64,000 nt of DNA from Eutreptiella sp. 'Long Island Sound 2002'. Lineage: Eukaryota > Euglenozoa > Euglenophyceae > Eutreptiales > Eutreptiaceae. Every line of letters starts with the position of its first letter. Within the stretch, counting starts at the first letter, position 1. The stretch is from positions 68,448,242 to 68,512,241 of the forward strand of contig OZ038381.1 in NCBI GenBank assembly GCA_964036045.1, in the 5' to 3' direction. The notes under the pieces are model-generated. The model saw only the letters and a program-made list of their open reading frames with translations, searched no databases and had not been told where the DNA came from. A program made the translations under genes and the position numbers. Of this stretch, positions 23,201 to 36,989 are shown one piece after another.

Positions 23201-23820
23201 CTCACAATCCACGCTTTGTTACGTGGCCCCTCGAGTTGGGGTTAGGGACTCACAATCCACGCTTTGTTGCGTGGCCCCTCGAGTTGGGGTTAGGGACTCA
23301 CAATCCACGGTTTTTTGCGTGGCCCCTCGAGTTGGGGTTAGGGACTCACAATCCACGCTTCGGTGTGGCCCCTCCAGTTGGGGTTAGGGACTCACAATCC
23401 ACGCTTTTTTGCATGGCCCCTCGATTTGGGGTTAGGGACTCACAATCCACGCTTTTTTGCGTGGCCCCTCGAGTTGGGGTTAGGGACTCACAATCCACGC
23501 TTTGGTACGTGGCCCCTCGAGTTGGGGTTAGGGACTCACAATCCACGCTTTTTTGCGTGGCCCCTCGAGTTGGGGTTAGGGACTCACAATCCACGGTTTT
23601 TTGCGTGGCCTCTCGAGTTGGGGTTAGGGACTCACAATCCACGCTTTGTTGTGTGGCCCCTCGAGTTGGGGTTAGGGACTCACAATCCACGCTTTTTTGC
23701 ATGGCCCCTCGAGTTGGGGTTAGGGACTCACAATCCACGCTTTTTTGCGCGGCCCCTCGAGTTGGGGTTAGGGACGCACAATCCACGCTTTTTTGCGTGG
23801 CCCCTCGAGTTGGGGTTAGG

Positions 23821-24850
23821 GAGGCACAATCCACGCTTTTTTGCGTGGCCCCTCGAGTTGGTGTTAGGGACTCACAATCCACGCTTTTTTGCGTGGCCCC
23901 TCGAGTTGGGGTTAGGTACTCACAATCCACGCTTTTTTGCGTGGCCCCTCGAGTTGGGGTTAGGGACTCACAATCCACTCTTCTGTGTGGCCCCTCGAGT
24001 TGGGGTTAGGGACTCACAATCCAGGCTTTGTTACGTGGCTCCTCGAGTTGGGGTTAGGGACTCGCAATCCACGCTTTTTTGCGTGGCCCCTCGAGTTGGG
24101 GTTAGGGACTCACAATCCACGCTTTTTTGCGTGGCCCCTCGAGTTGGGGTTAGGGACTCACAATCCACGCTTTTTTGCATGGCCCCTCGAGTTGGGGTTA
24201 GGGACTCACAATCCACGCTTTTTTGTGTGGCCCCTCGAGTTGGGGTTAGGGACTCACAATCCACGCTTTGTTGCTTGGCCGCTCGAGTTGGGGTTAGGGA
24301 CTCACAATCCACGCTTTGTTACGTGGCCCCTCGAGTTGGGGTTAGGGACTCACAATCCACGCTTTGTTGCATGTCCCCTCGAGTTGGGGTTAGGGAGGCA
24401 CAATCCACGCTTTTTTGCGTGGCCCCTCGAGTTGGTGTTAGGGACTCACAATCCACGCTTTTTTGCGTGGCCCCTCGAGTTGGGGTTAGGTACTCACAAT
24501 CCACGCTTTTTTGCGTGGCCCCTCGAGTTGGGGTTAGGGACTCACAATCCACTCTTCTGTGTGGCCCCTCGAGTTGGGGTTAGGGACTCACAATCCAGGC
24601 TTTGTTACGTGGCTCCTCGAGTTGGGGTTAGGGACTCGCAATCCACGCTTTTTTGCGTGGCCCCTCGAGTTGGGGTTAGGGACTCACAATCCACGCTTTT
24701 TTGCATGGCCCCTCGAGTTGGGGTTAGGGACTCACAATCCACGCTTTTTTGTGTGGCCCCTCGAGTTGGGGTTAGGGACTCACAATCCACGCTTTGTTGC
24801 GTGGCCGCTCGAGTTGGGGTTAGGGACTCACAATCCACGCTTTGTTACGT
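23821..24850 (+). repeat. 574-bp tandem duplication
   Basis: GGGAGGCACAAT units at about 23820 and 24394 are followed in both copies by GTTGGTGTTAGGG, by GGGGTTAGGTACTC and by the rare CCACTCTTCTGTGTGG short unit (near 23977 and 24551), then CCAGGC-TTTGTTACG with GGCTCC and GGGACTCGCAAT. The period is 574 bp, or 12 units with one short. Copy 2 lacks one GCGTGG unit, so the match drifts toward its right end. Confidence 0.75.
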
Positions 24851-27800
24851 GGCCCCTCGAGTTGGGGTTAGGGACTCACAATCCACGCTTTGTTACGTGG
24901 CCCCTCGAGTTGGGGTTAGGGACTCACAATCCAGGCTTTGTTACGTGGCCCCTCGAGTTGGGGTTAGGGACTCACAATCCACGCTTTTTTGCGTGGCCCC
25001 TCGAGTTGGGGTTAGGGACTCACAATCCACGCTTTTTTGCATGGCCCCTCGAGTTGGGGTTAGGGACTCACAATCCACGCTTTTTTGTGTGGCCCCTCGA
25101 GTTGGGGTTAGGGACTCACAATCCACGCTTTGTTGCGTGGCCGCTCGAGTTGGGGTTAGGGACTCACAATCCACGCTTTGTTACGTGGCCCCTCGAGTTG
25201 GGGTTAGGGACTCACAATCCACGCTTTGTTGCGTGGCCCCTCGAGTTGGGGTTAGGGACTCACAATCCACGGTTTTTTGCGTGGCCCCTCGAGTTGGGGT
25301 TAGGGACTCACAATCCACGCTTCGGTGTGGCCCCTCCAGTTGGGGTTAGGGACTCACAATCCACGCTTTTTTGCATGGCCCCTCGATTTGGGGTTAGGGA
25401 CTCACAATCCACGCTTTTTTGCGTGGCCCCTCGATTTGGGGTTAGGGACTCACAATCCACGCTTTGTTGCGTGGCCCCTCGAGTTGGGGTTAGGGACTCA
25501 CAATCCACGCTTTTTTGCGTGGCCCCTCGAGTTGGGGTTAGGGACTCACAATCCAGGGTTTTTTGCGTGGCCTCTCGAGTTGGGGTTAGGGACTCACAAT
25601 CCACGCTTTCTTGCGTGGCCCCTCGAGTTGGGGTTAGGGACTCACAATCCACGCTTTTTTGCATGCCCCCTCGAGTTGGGGTTAGGGACTCACAATCCAC
25701 ACTTTTTTGCGTGGCCCCTCGAGTTGGGGTTAGGGACGCACAATCCACGCTTTTTTGCGTGGCCCCTCGAGTTGGGGTTAGGGAGTCACAATCCACGCTT
25801 TTTTGCGTGGCCCCTCGAGTTGGGGTTAGGGACTCACAATCCACGCTTTTTTGCGTGGCCCCTCGAGTTGGGGTTAGGGATTCACAATCCACGCTTCGGT
25901 GTGGCCCCTCGAGTTGGGGTTAGGGACTCACAATCCACGCTTTGGTACGTGGCCCCTCGAGTTGGGGTTAGGGACTCACAATCCACGCTTTTTTGCGTGG
26001 CCCCTCGAGTTGGGGTTAGGGACTCACAATCCACGCTTTTTTGCGTGGCCCCTCGAGTTGGGGTTAGGGACTCACAATCCACGCTTTTTTGCGTGGCCCC
26101 TCGAGTTGGGGTTAGGGACTCACAATCCACGCTTCGGTGTGGCCCCTCGAGTTGGGGTTGGGGACTCACAATCCACGCTTTTTTGCGTGGCCCCTCGGGT
26201 TGGGGTTAGGGACTCACAATCCACGCTTTTTTGCGTGGCCCCTCGAGTTGGGGTTAGGGACTCACAATCCACGCTTTGTTACGTGGCCCCTCGAGTTGGG
26301 GTTAGGGACTCACAATCCACGCTTTTTTGCGTGGCCCCTCGAGTTGGGGCTAGGGACTCACAATCCACGCTTTTTTCTGTGGCCCCTCGAGTTGCGGTTA
26401 GGGACTCACAATCCACGCTTTGTTGCGTGGCCCCTCGAGTTGGGGTTAGGGACTCACAATCCACGCTTTTTTGCGTGGCCCCTCGAGTTGTGGTTAGGGA
26501 CTCACAATCCACGATTTTTTGCGTGGCCCCTCGAGTTGGGGTTAGGGACTCACAATCCACTCTTCGGTGTGGCCCCTCGAGTTGGGGTTAGGGACTTACA
26601 ATCCACGCTTTGTTGCGTGGCCCCTCGAGTTGCGGTTAGGGACTCACAATCCACGCTTTGTTACGTGGCCCCTCGAGTTGGGGTTAGGGACTCACAATCC
26701 ACGCTTTTTTGCATGGCCCCTCGAGTTGGGGTTAGGGACTCACAATCCACGCTTTTTTGCGTGGCCCCTCGAGTTGGGGTTAGGGACTCACAATCCACGC
26801 TTTTTTGCGTGGCCCCTCGAGTTGGGGTTAGGGACTCACAATCCACGCTTTGTTGCGTGGTCCCTCGAGTTGGGGTTAGGGACTCACAATCCACGCTTTG
26901 TTACGTGGCCCCTCGAGTTGGGGTTAGGGACTCACAATCCACGCTTTTTTGCGTGGCCCCTAGAGTTGGGGTTAGGTACTCACAATCCACGCTTTTTTGC
27001 GTGGCCCCTCGAGTTGGGGTTGGGGACTCACAATCCACTCTTCGGTGTGGCCCCTCGAGTTGGGGTTAGGGACTCACAATCCACGCTTTTTTGCGTGGCC
27101 CCTCGAGTTGGGGTTAGGGACTCACAATCCACGCTTTTTTGCGTGGCCCCTCGAGTTGGGGTTGGGGACTCACAATCCATGCTTTTTTGCGTAACCCCTC
27201 GAGTTGGGGTTAGGGACTCACAATCCACGCTTTTTTGCATGGCCTCTCGAGTTGGGGTTAGGGACTCACAATCCACGCTTTTTTGTGTGGCCCCTCGAGT
27301 TGGGGTTAGGGACTCACAATCCACGCTTTTTTGTGTGGCCCCTCGAGTTGGGGTTAGGGACTCACAATCCACGCTTCGGTGTGGCCCCTCGAGTTGGGGT
27401 TAGGGACTCACAATCCACGCTTTGGTACGTGGCCCCTCGAGTTGGGGTTAGGGACTCACAATCCACGCTTTTTTGCGTGGCCCCTCGAGTTGGGGTTAGG
27501 GACTCACAATCCACGCTTTTTTGCGTGGCCCCTCGAGTTGGGGTTAGGGACTCACAATCCACGTTTTTTTGCGTGGCCCCTCGAGTTGGGGTTAGGGACT
27601 CACAATCCACGCTTCGGTGTGGCCCCTCGAGTTGGGGTTGGGGACTCACAATCCACGCTTTTTTGCTTGGCCCCTCGAGTTGGGGTTAGGGACTCACAAT
27701 CCACGCTTTGTTACGTGGCCCCTCGAGTTGGGGTTAGGGACTCACGATCCACGCTTTTTTGCGTGGCCCCTCGAGTTGGGGTTAGGGACTCACAATCCAC

Positions 27801-28349
27801 GCTTTGTTACGTGGCCCCTCGAGTTGGGGTTAGGGACTCACAATCCACGCTTTTTTGCGTGGCCCCTCGAGCTGGGGTTAGGGACTCACAATCCACGCTT
27901 TTTTCTGTGGCCCCTCGAGTTGGGGTTAGGGACTCACAATCCACGCTTTGTTGCGTGGGCCCTCGAGTTGGGGTTAGGGACTCACAATCCACGCTTTGTT
28001 ACGTGGCCCCTCGAGTTCGGGTTAGGGACTCACAATCCACCCTTTTTTTGCGTGGCCCCTCGAGTTGGGGTTAGGGACTCACAATCCACGCTTTTTTGCG
28101 TGGCCCCTCGAGTTGGGGTTAGGGACTCACAATCCACTCTTCGGTGTGGCCCCTCGAGTTGGGGTTAGGGACTCACAATCCACGCTTTGGTACGTGGCCC
28201 CTCGAGTTGGGGTTAGGGACTCACAATCCACGCGTTTTTGCGTGGCTCCTCGAGTTGGGGTTAGGGACTCACAATCCACGCTTTTTTGCGTGGCCCCTCG
28301 AGTTGGGGTTAGGGACTCACAATCCACGCTTCGGTGTGGCCCCTCGATT

Positions 28350-29690
28350 TGGGGTTAGGGACTCACAATCCACGCTTTTTTGCGTGGCCCCTCGAGTTGG
28401 GGTTAGGGACTCACAATCCACGCTTTGTTGCGTGGCCGCTCGAGTTGGGGTTAGGGACTCACAATCCACGCTTTGTTGCGTGGCCCCTCGAGTTGGGGTT
28501 GGGGACTCACAATCCACGCTTTTTTGCGTGGCCCCTCGAGTTGGGGTTAGGGACTCACAATCCACGCTTTTTTGCGTGGCCCCTCGAGTTGGGGTTAGGG
28601 ACTCACAATCCACGCTTTGTTGTCTGGCCCCTCGAGTTGGGGTTAGGGACTCACAATCCACGCTTTTTTGCGTGGCCTCTCGAGTTGGGGTTAGGGACTC
28701 ACAATCCACGCTTTGTTGTGTGGCCCCTCGAGTTGGGGTTAGGGACTCACAATCCACGCTTTTTTGCATGGCCCCCCGAGTTGGGGTTAGGGACTCACAA
28801 TCGACGCTTTGTTGCGTGGCCCCTCGAGTTGGGGTTAGGGACTCACAATCCACGCTTTGTTACGTGGCCCCTCGAGTTGGGGTTAGGGACTCACAATCCA
28901 CGCTTTTTTGCGTGGCCCCTCGAGTTGGGGTTAGGTACTCACAATCCACGCTTTTTTGCGTGGCCCCTCGAGTTGGGGTTGGGGACTCACAATCCACTCT
29001 TCGGTGTGGCCCCTCGAGTTGGGGTTAGGGACTCACAATCCACGCTTTTTTGCGTGGCCCCTCGAGTTGGGGTTAGGGACTCACAATCCACGCTTTGTTG
29101 CGTGGCCGCTCCAGTTGGGGTTAGGGACTCACAATCCACGCTTTGTTGCGTGGCCCCTCGAGTTGGGGTTGGGGACTCACAATCCACGCTTTTTTGCGTG
29201 GCCCCTCGAGTTGGGGTTAGGGACTCACAATCCACGCTTTTTTGCGTGGCCCCTCGAGTTGGGGTTAGGGACTCACAATCCACGCTTTGTTGTCTGGCCC
29301 CTCGAGTTGGGGTTAGGGACTCACAATCCACGCTTTTTTGCGTGGCCTCTCGAGTTGGGGTTAGGGACTCACAATCCACGCTTTGTTGTGTGGCCCCTCG
29401 AGTTGGGGTTAGGGACTCACAATCCACGCTTTTTTGCATGGCCCCCCGAGTTGGGGTTAGGGACTCACAATCGACGCTTTGTTGCGTGGCCCCTCGAGTT
29501 GGGGTTAGGGACTCACAATCCACGCTTTGTTACGTGGCCCCTCGAGTTGGGGTTAGGGACTCACAATCCACGCTTTTTTGCGTGGCCCCTCGAGTTGGGG
29601 TTAGGTACTCACAATCCACGCTTTTTTGCGTGGCCCCTCGAGTTGGGGTTGGGGACTCACAATCCACTCTTCGGTGTGGCCCCTCGAGTT
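28350..29690 (+). repeat. 670-bp tandem duplication
   Basis: About 28350-29019 and 29020-29690 share unit order with an offset of 670 bp (14 units, one short). Shared markers are TTGTCTGGCCCC (near 28620 and 29290), GCATGGCCCCCCGAG with CAATCGACGC (near 28767-28806 and 29437-29476), and the terminal GGGGTTGGGGACTC plus CCACTCTTCGG pair. Copy 2 has GCCGCTCCAG where copy 1 has GCCGCTCGAG. Confidence 0.8.
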
Positions 29691-32334
29691 GGGGTTAGGG
29701 ACTCACAATCCACGCTTTGTTACGTGGCTCCTCGAGTTGGGGTTAGGGACTCACAATCCACGCTTTTTTGCGTGGCCCCTCGAGTTGGGGTTAGGGACTC
29801 ACAATCCACGCTTTTTTGCGTGGCCCCTCGAGTTGGGGTTAGGGACTCACAATCCACGCTTTTTTGCGTGGCCCCTCGAGCTGGGGTTAGGGACTCACAA
29901 TCCACGCTTTTTTGCATGGCCCCTCGAGTTGGGGTTAGGGACTCACAATCCACGCTTTGTTGTGTGGCCCCTTGAGTTGGGGTTAGGGACTCACAATCCA
30001 CGCTTTTTTGCATGGCCCCTCGAGTTGGGGTTAGGGACTCACAATCCACGCTTTTTTGTGTGACCCCTCGAGTTGGGGTTAGGGACTCACAATCCACGCT
30101 TCGGTGTGGCCCCTCGAGTTGGGGTTAGGGACTCACAATCCACGCTTTGTTCATGGCCCCTCGAGTCGGGGTTAGGGACTCACAATCCACGCTTTGTTGC
30201 GTGGCCCCTCAAGTTGGGGTTAGGGACTCACAATCCACGGTTTTTTGCGTGGCCCCTCGAGTTGGGGTTAAGGACTCACAATCCACGCTTTGTTACGTGG
30301 CCCCTCGAGTTGGGGTTAGGGACTCACAATCCACGCTTTTTTGCGTGGCCCCTCGAGTTGGGGTTAGGGACTCACAATCCACGCTTTGTTGCGTGGCCCC
30401 TCGAGTTGGGGTTAGGGACTCACAATCCACGCTTTTTTGCGTGGCCCCTCGATTTGGGGTTAGGGACTCACAATCCACGCTTTTTTGTGTGGCCCCTCGA
30501 TTTGGGGTTAGGGACTCACAATCCACGCTTTGTTGCGTGGCCCCTCGAGTTGGGGTTAGGGACTCACAATCCACGCTTTGTTACGTGGCCCCTCGAGTTG
30601 GCGTTAGGGACTCACAATCCACGCTTTTTTGCGTGGCCCCTCGAGTTGGGGTTAGGGACTCACAATCCACGCTTTTTTGCGTGGCCCCTCGAGTTGGGGT
30701 TAGGGACTCACAATCCACGCGTTTCGGTGTGGCCCCTCGAGTTGGGGTTAGGGACTCACAATCCACGCTTTGTTACGTGGCCCCTCGAGTTGGGGTTAGG
30801 GACTCACAATCCACGCTTTTTTGCATGGCCCCTCGAGTTGGGGTTAGGGACTCACAATCCACGCTTTTTTGCGTGGCCCCTCGATTTGGGGTTAGGGACT
30901 CACAATCCACGCTTTGTTACGTGGCCCCTCGAGTTGGGGTTAGGGACGCACAATCCACGCTTTTTTGCGTGGCCCCTCGAGTTGGGGTTAGGGACTCACA
31001 ATCCACGCTTTTTTGTGTGGCCCCTCGAGTTGCGGTTAGGGACTCACAATCCACGCTTTGTTGCGTGGCCCCTCGAGTTGGGGTTAGGGACTCACAATCC
31101 ACGCTTTGTTACGTGGCCCCTCGAGTTGGGGTTAGGGACTCACAATCCACGCTTTTTTGCGTGGCCCCTCGAGTTGGGGTTAGGGACTCACAATCCACGC
31201 TTTGTTGCGTGGCCCCTCGAGTTGGGGTTAGGGACTCACAATCCACTCTTCGGTGTGGCCCCTCGAGTTGGGGTTAGGGACTCACAATCCACGCTTTTTT
31301 GCGTGGCCCCTCGAGTTGGGGTTAGGGACTCACAATCCACGCCTTTTTGCGTGGCTCCTCGAGTTGGGGTTAGGGACTCACAATCCACGCTTTTTTGCGT
31401 AGCCCCTCGAGTTGGGGTTAGGGACTCACAATCCACGCTTCGGTGTGGCCCCTCGAGTTGGGGTTAGGGACTCACAATCCACGCTTTTTTGCGTGGCCCC
31501 TGGAGTTGGGGTTAGGGACTCACAATCCACGCTTTGTTACGTGGCCCCTCTAGTTGGGGTTAGGGACTCACAATCCACGCTTTTTTGCATGGCCCCTCGA
31601 GTTGGGGTTAGGGACTCACAATCCCAGCTTTTTTGCGTGGCCCCTCGAGTTGGGGTTAGGGACTCACAATCCACGCTTTTTTGCGTGGCCCCGCGATTTG
31701 GGGTTAGGGACTCACAATCCACGCTTTGTTGTGTGGCCGCTCCAGTTGGGGTTAGGGACTCACAATCCACGCTTTGTTACGTGGCCCCTCGAGTTGGGGT
31801 TAGGGACTCACAGTCCACGCTTTTTTGCGTGGCCCCTCGAGTTGGGGTTAGGGATTCACAATCCACGCTTTTTTGCGTGGCCCCTCGAGTTGGGGTTGGG
31901 GACTCACAATCCACTCTTCGGTGTGGCCCCTCGAGTTGGGGTTAGGGACTCACAATCCACGCTTTGTTACGTGGCTCCTCGAGTTGGGGTTAGGGACTCA
32001 CAATCCACGATTTTTTGTGTGGCCCCTCGAGTTGGGGTTAAAGACTCACAATCCACGCTTTTTTGCGTGGCCCCTCGAGTTGGGGTTAGGGACTCACGAT
32101 CCACGCTTTTTTGCGTGGCCCCTCGAGTTGGGGTTAGGGACTCACAATCCACGCTTTGTTGCGTGGCCCCTCGAGTTGGGGTTAGGGACTCACAATCCAC
32201 GCCTTTTTGTGTGGCCCCTCGAGTTGGGGTTAGGGACTCACAATCCACGCTTTGTTACGTGGCCCCTCGAGTTGGGGTTAGGGACTCACAATCTACGCAT
32301 TTTTGCATGGCCCCTCGAGTTGGGGTTAGGGACT

Positions 32335-35300
32335 CACAATCCCAGCTTTTTTGCGTGGCCCCTCGAGTTGGGGTTAGGGAGTCACAATCCACGCTTTTTT
32401 GCGTGGCCCCTCGAGTTGGGGTTAGGGACTCACAATCCACGCTTTTTTGCGTGGCCCCTCGAGTTGGGGTTAGGGACTCACAATCCACGCTTTGTTACGT
32501 GGCCCCTCGAGTTGGGGTTAGGGACGCACAATCCACGCTTTTTTGCGTGGCCCCTCGAGTTGGGGGTAGGGACTCACAATCCACGCTTTTTTGTGTGGCC
32601 CCTTGAGTTGCGGTTAGGGACTCACAATCCACGCTTTGTTCCGTGGTCCCTCGAGTTGGGGTTAGGGACTCACAATCCACGCTTTTTTGCGTGGCCCCTC
32701 GAGTTGGGGTTAGGGACTCACAATCCACGCTTTTTTGCGTGGCCCCTCGAGTTGGGGTTAGGGACTCACAATCTACGCTTTTTTGCGTGGCCCCTCGAGT
32801 TGGGGTTAGGGACTCACAATCCACTCTTCGGTGTGGCCCCTCGAGTTGGGGTTAGGGACTCACAATCCACGCCTTTTTGCGTGGCTCCTCGAGTTGGGGT
32901 TAGGGACTCACAATCCACGCTTTTTTGCGTGGCCCCTCGAGTTGGGGTTAGGGACTCACAATCCACGCTTCGGAGTGGCCCCTCGAGTTTGGGTTAGGGA
33001 CTCACAATCCACGCTTTTTTGCGTGGCCCCTCGAGTTGGGGTTAGGGACTCACAATCCACGCTTTGTTACGTGGCCCCTCTAGTTGGGGTTAGGGACTCA
33101 CAATCTACGCTTTTTTGCACGGCCCCTCGACTTGGGGTTAGGGACTCACAATCCCAGCTTTTTTGCGTGGCCCCTCGAGTTGGGGTTAGGGACTCACAAT
33201 CCACGCTTTTTTGCGTGGCCCCTCGAGTTGGGGTTAGGGACTCACAATCCACGCTTTGTTGCGTGGCCGCTCGAGTTGGGGTTAGGGACTCACAATCCAC
33301 GCTTTGTTACGTGGCCCCTCGTGTTGGGGTTAGGGACTCACAGTCCACGCTTTTTTGCGTGGCCCCTCGAGTTGGGGTTAAAGACTCACAATCCACGCTT
33401 TTTTGCGTGGCCCCTCGAGTTGGGGTTAGGGATTCACAATCCACGCCTTTTTGGGTGGCCCCTCGAGTTGGGGTTGGGGACTCACAATCCACTCTTCGGT
33501 GTGGCCCCTCGAGTTGGGGTTAGGGACTCACAATGCACGCTTTGTTACGTGGCTCCTCGAGTTGGGGTTAGGGACTCACAATCCACGCTTTGTTACGTGG
33601 CCCCTCGAGTTGGGGTTAGGGACTCAGAATCCACGCTTTTTTGCGTGGCCCCTCGAGTTGGGGTTAGGGATTCACAATCCACGCTTTTTTGCGTGGCCCC
33701 TCGAGTTGGGGTTGGGGACTCACAATCCACGCTTTTTTGCGTGGCCCCTCGAGTTGGGGTTAGGGACTCACAATCCACGCTTTGTTACGTGGCCCCTCGT
33801 GTTGGGGTTAGGGACTCACAATCCACGCTTTGTTACGTGGCCCCTCGTGTTGGGGTTAGGGACTCACAGTCCACGCTTTTTTGCGTGGCCCCTCGAGTTG
33901 GGGTTAAAGACTCACAATCCACGCTTTTTTGCGTGGCCCCTCGAGTTGGGGTTAGGGATTCACAATCCACGCCTTTTTGGGTGGCCCCTCGAGTTGGGGT
34001 TGGGGACTCACAATCCACTCTTCGGTGTGGCCCCTCGAGTTGGGGTTAGGGACTCAGAATCCACGCTTTGTGGCGTGGCCGCTCGAGTTGGGGTTAGGGA
34101 CTCACAATCCACGCTTTGTTACGTGGCCCCTCGAGTTGGGGTTAGGGACTCACAATCCACGCTTTTTTGCGTGGCCCCTCGAGTTGGGGTTAGGGATTCA
34201 CAATCCACGCTTTTTTGCGTGGCCCCTCGAGTTGGGGTTGGGGACTCACAATCCACTCTTCGGTGTGGCCCCTCGAGTTGGGGTTAGGGACTCACAATCC
34301 ACGCTTTTTTGCGTGGCCCCTCGAGTTGGGGTTGGGGACTCACAATCCCAGCTTTTTTGCGTGGCCCCTCGAGTTGGGGTTAGGGAGTCACAATCCACGC
34401 TTTTTTGCGTGGCCCCTCGAGTTGGGGTTAGGGACTCACAATCCACGCTTTTTTGCGTGGCCCCTCGAGTTGGGGTTAGGGACTCACAATCCACGCTTTG
34501 TTACGTGGCCCCTCGAGTTGGGGTTAGGGACGCACAATCCACGCTTTTTTGCGTGGCCCCTCGAGTTGGGGGTAGGGACTCACAATCCACGCTTTTTTGT
34601 GTGGCCCCTTGAGTTGCGGTTAGGGACTCACAATCCACGCTTTGTTCCGTGGTCCCTCGAGTTGGGGTTAGGGACTCACAATCCACGCTTTTTTGCGTGG
34701 CCCCTCGAGTTGGGGTTAGGGACTCACAATCCACGCTTTTTTGCGTGGCCCCTCGAGTTGGGGTTAGGGACTCACAATCTACGCTTTTTTGCGTGGCCCC
34801 TCGAGTTGGGGTTAGGGACTCACAATCCACTCTTCGGTGTGGCCCCTCGAGTTGGGGTTAGGGACTCACAATCCACGCCTTTTTGCGTGGCTCCTCGAGT
34901 TGGGGTTAGGGACTCACAATCCACGCTTTTTTGCGTGGCCCCTCGAGTTGGGGTTAGGGACTCACAATCCACGCTTCGGAGTGGCCCCTCGAGTTTGGGT
35001 TAGGGACTCACAATCCACGCTTTTTTGCGTGGCCCCTCGAGTTGGGGTTAGGGACTCACAATCCACGCTTTGTTACGTGGCCCCTCTAGTTGGGGTTAGG
35101 GACTCACAATCTACGCTTTTTTGCACGGCCCCTCGACTTGGGGTTAGGGACTCACAATCCCAGCTTTTTTGCGTGGCCCCTCGAGTTGGGGTTAGGGACT
35201 CACAATCCACGCTTTTTTGCGTGGCCCCTCGAGTTGGGGTTAGGGACTCACAATCCACGCTTTGTTGCGTGGCCGCTCGAGTTGGGGTTAGGGACTCACA

Positions 35301-36024
35301 ATCCACGCTTTGTTACGTGGCCCCTCGTGTTGGGGTTAGGGACTCACAGTCCACGCTTTTTTGCGTGGCCCCTCGAGTTGGGGTTAAAGACTCACAATCC
35401 ACGCTTTTTTGCGTGGCCCCTCGAGTTGGGGTTAGGGATTCACAATCCACGCCTTTTTGGGTGGCCCCTCGAGTTGGGGTTGGGGACTCACAATCCACTC
35501 TTCGGTGTGGCCCCTCGAGTTGGGGTTAGGGACTCACAATGCACGCTTTGTTACGTGGCTCCTCGAGTTGGGGTTAGGGACTCACAATCCACGCTTTGTT
35601 ACGTGGCCCCTCGAGTTGGGGTTAGGGACTCAGAATCCACGCTTTTTTGCGTGGCCCCTCGAGTTGGGGTTAGGGATTCACAATCCACGCTTTTTTGCGT
35701 GGCCCCTCGAGTTGGGGTTGGGGACTCACAATCCACGCTTTTTTGCGTGGCCCCTCGAGTTGGGGTTAGGGACTCACAATCCACGCTTTGTTACGTGGCC
35801 CCTCGTGTTGGGGTTAGGGACTCACAATCCACGCTTTGTTACGTGGCCCCTCGTGTTGGGGTTAGGGACTCACAGTCCACGCTTTTTTGCGTGGCCCCTC
35901 GAGTTGGGGTTAAAGACTCACAATCCACGCTTTTTTGCGTGGCCCCTCGAGTTGGGGTTAGGGATTCACAATCCACGCCTTTTTGGGTGGCCCCTCGAGT
36001 TGGGGTTGGGGACTCACAATCCAC
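32335..36024 (+). repeat. 2006-bp segmental duplication
   Basis: About 32335-34018 recurs at about 34341-36024 with a constant offset of 2006 bp (42 units, five short). Shared rare markers include CCCAGC-TTTTTT (32341 and 34347), TTGTTCCGTGGTCCC (near 32637 and 34643), CGAGTTTGGG after TTCGGAGTGG (near 32985 and 34991), GCACGGCCCCTCGACTTGG (near 33118 and 35124) and CCTCGTGTTGG. Between the copies, 34019-34340 corresponds only loosely, with at least one unit-scale indel. An older 526-bp repeat sits inside (near 33451 and 33977). Confidence 0.85.
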
Positions 36025-36989
36025 GCTTTGTTGCGTGGCCCCTCGAGTTGGGGTTAGGGACTCACAATCCACGCTTTTTTGCGTGGCCCCTCGAGTTGGG
36101 GTTAGGGATTCACAATCCACGCTTTTTTGCGTGGCCCCTCGAGTTGGGGTTGGGGACTCACAATCCACTCTTCGGTGTGGCCCCTCGAGTTGGGGTTAGG
36201 GACTCACAATCCACGCTTTGTTACGTGGCTCCTCGAGTTGGGGTTAGGGACTCACAATCCACGCTCTTTGCGTGGCCCCTCGAGTTGGGGTTAAAGACTC
36301 ACAATCCACGCTTTTTTGCGTGGCCCCTCGAGTTGGGGTTAGGGACTCACAATCCACGCTTTTTTGCGTGGCCCCTCGAGTTGGGGTTAGGGACTCACAA
36401 TCCACGCTTTTTTGCATGGCCCCTCGAGTTGGGGTTAGGGACTCACAATCCACGCTTTTTTGTGTGGCCCCTCGAGTTGGGGTTAGGGACTCACAATCCA
36501 CGCTTTGTTGCGTGGCCCCTCGAGTTGGGGTTAGGGACTCACAATCCACGCTTTGTTACGTGGCCCCTCGAGTTGGGGTTAGGGACTCACAATCCACGCT
36601 TTGTTGCGTGGCCCCTCGAGTTGGGGTTAGGGACTCACAATCCACGCTTTTTTGCGTGGCCCCTCGAGTTGGGGTTAGGGACTCACCATCCACGCTTTTT
36701 TGCATGGCCCCTCGAGTTGGGGTTAGGGACTCACAATCCACGCTTTGTTGCGTGGCCCCTCGAGTTGGGGTTAGGGACTCACAATCCACGCTTTGTTACG
36801 TGGCCCCTCGAGTTGGCGTTAGGGACTCACAATCCACGCTTTTTGCGCGGCCCCTCGAGTTGGGGTTAGGGACTCACAATCCACGCTTTTTTGCGTGGCC
36901 CCTCGAGTTGGGGTTAGGGACTCACAATCCACGCTTCGGTGTGGCCCCTCGAGTTGGGGTTAGGGACTCACAAACCACGCTTTTTTGCA

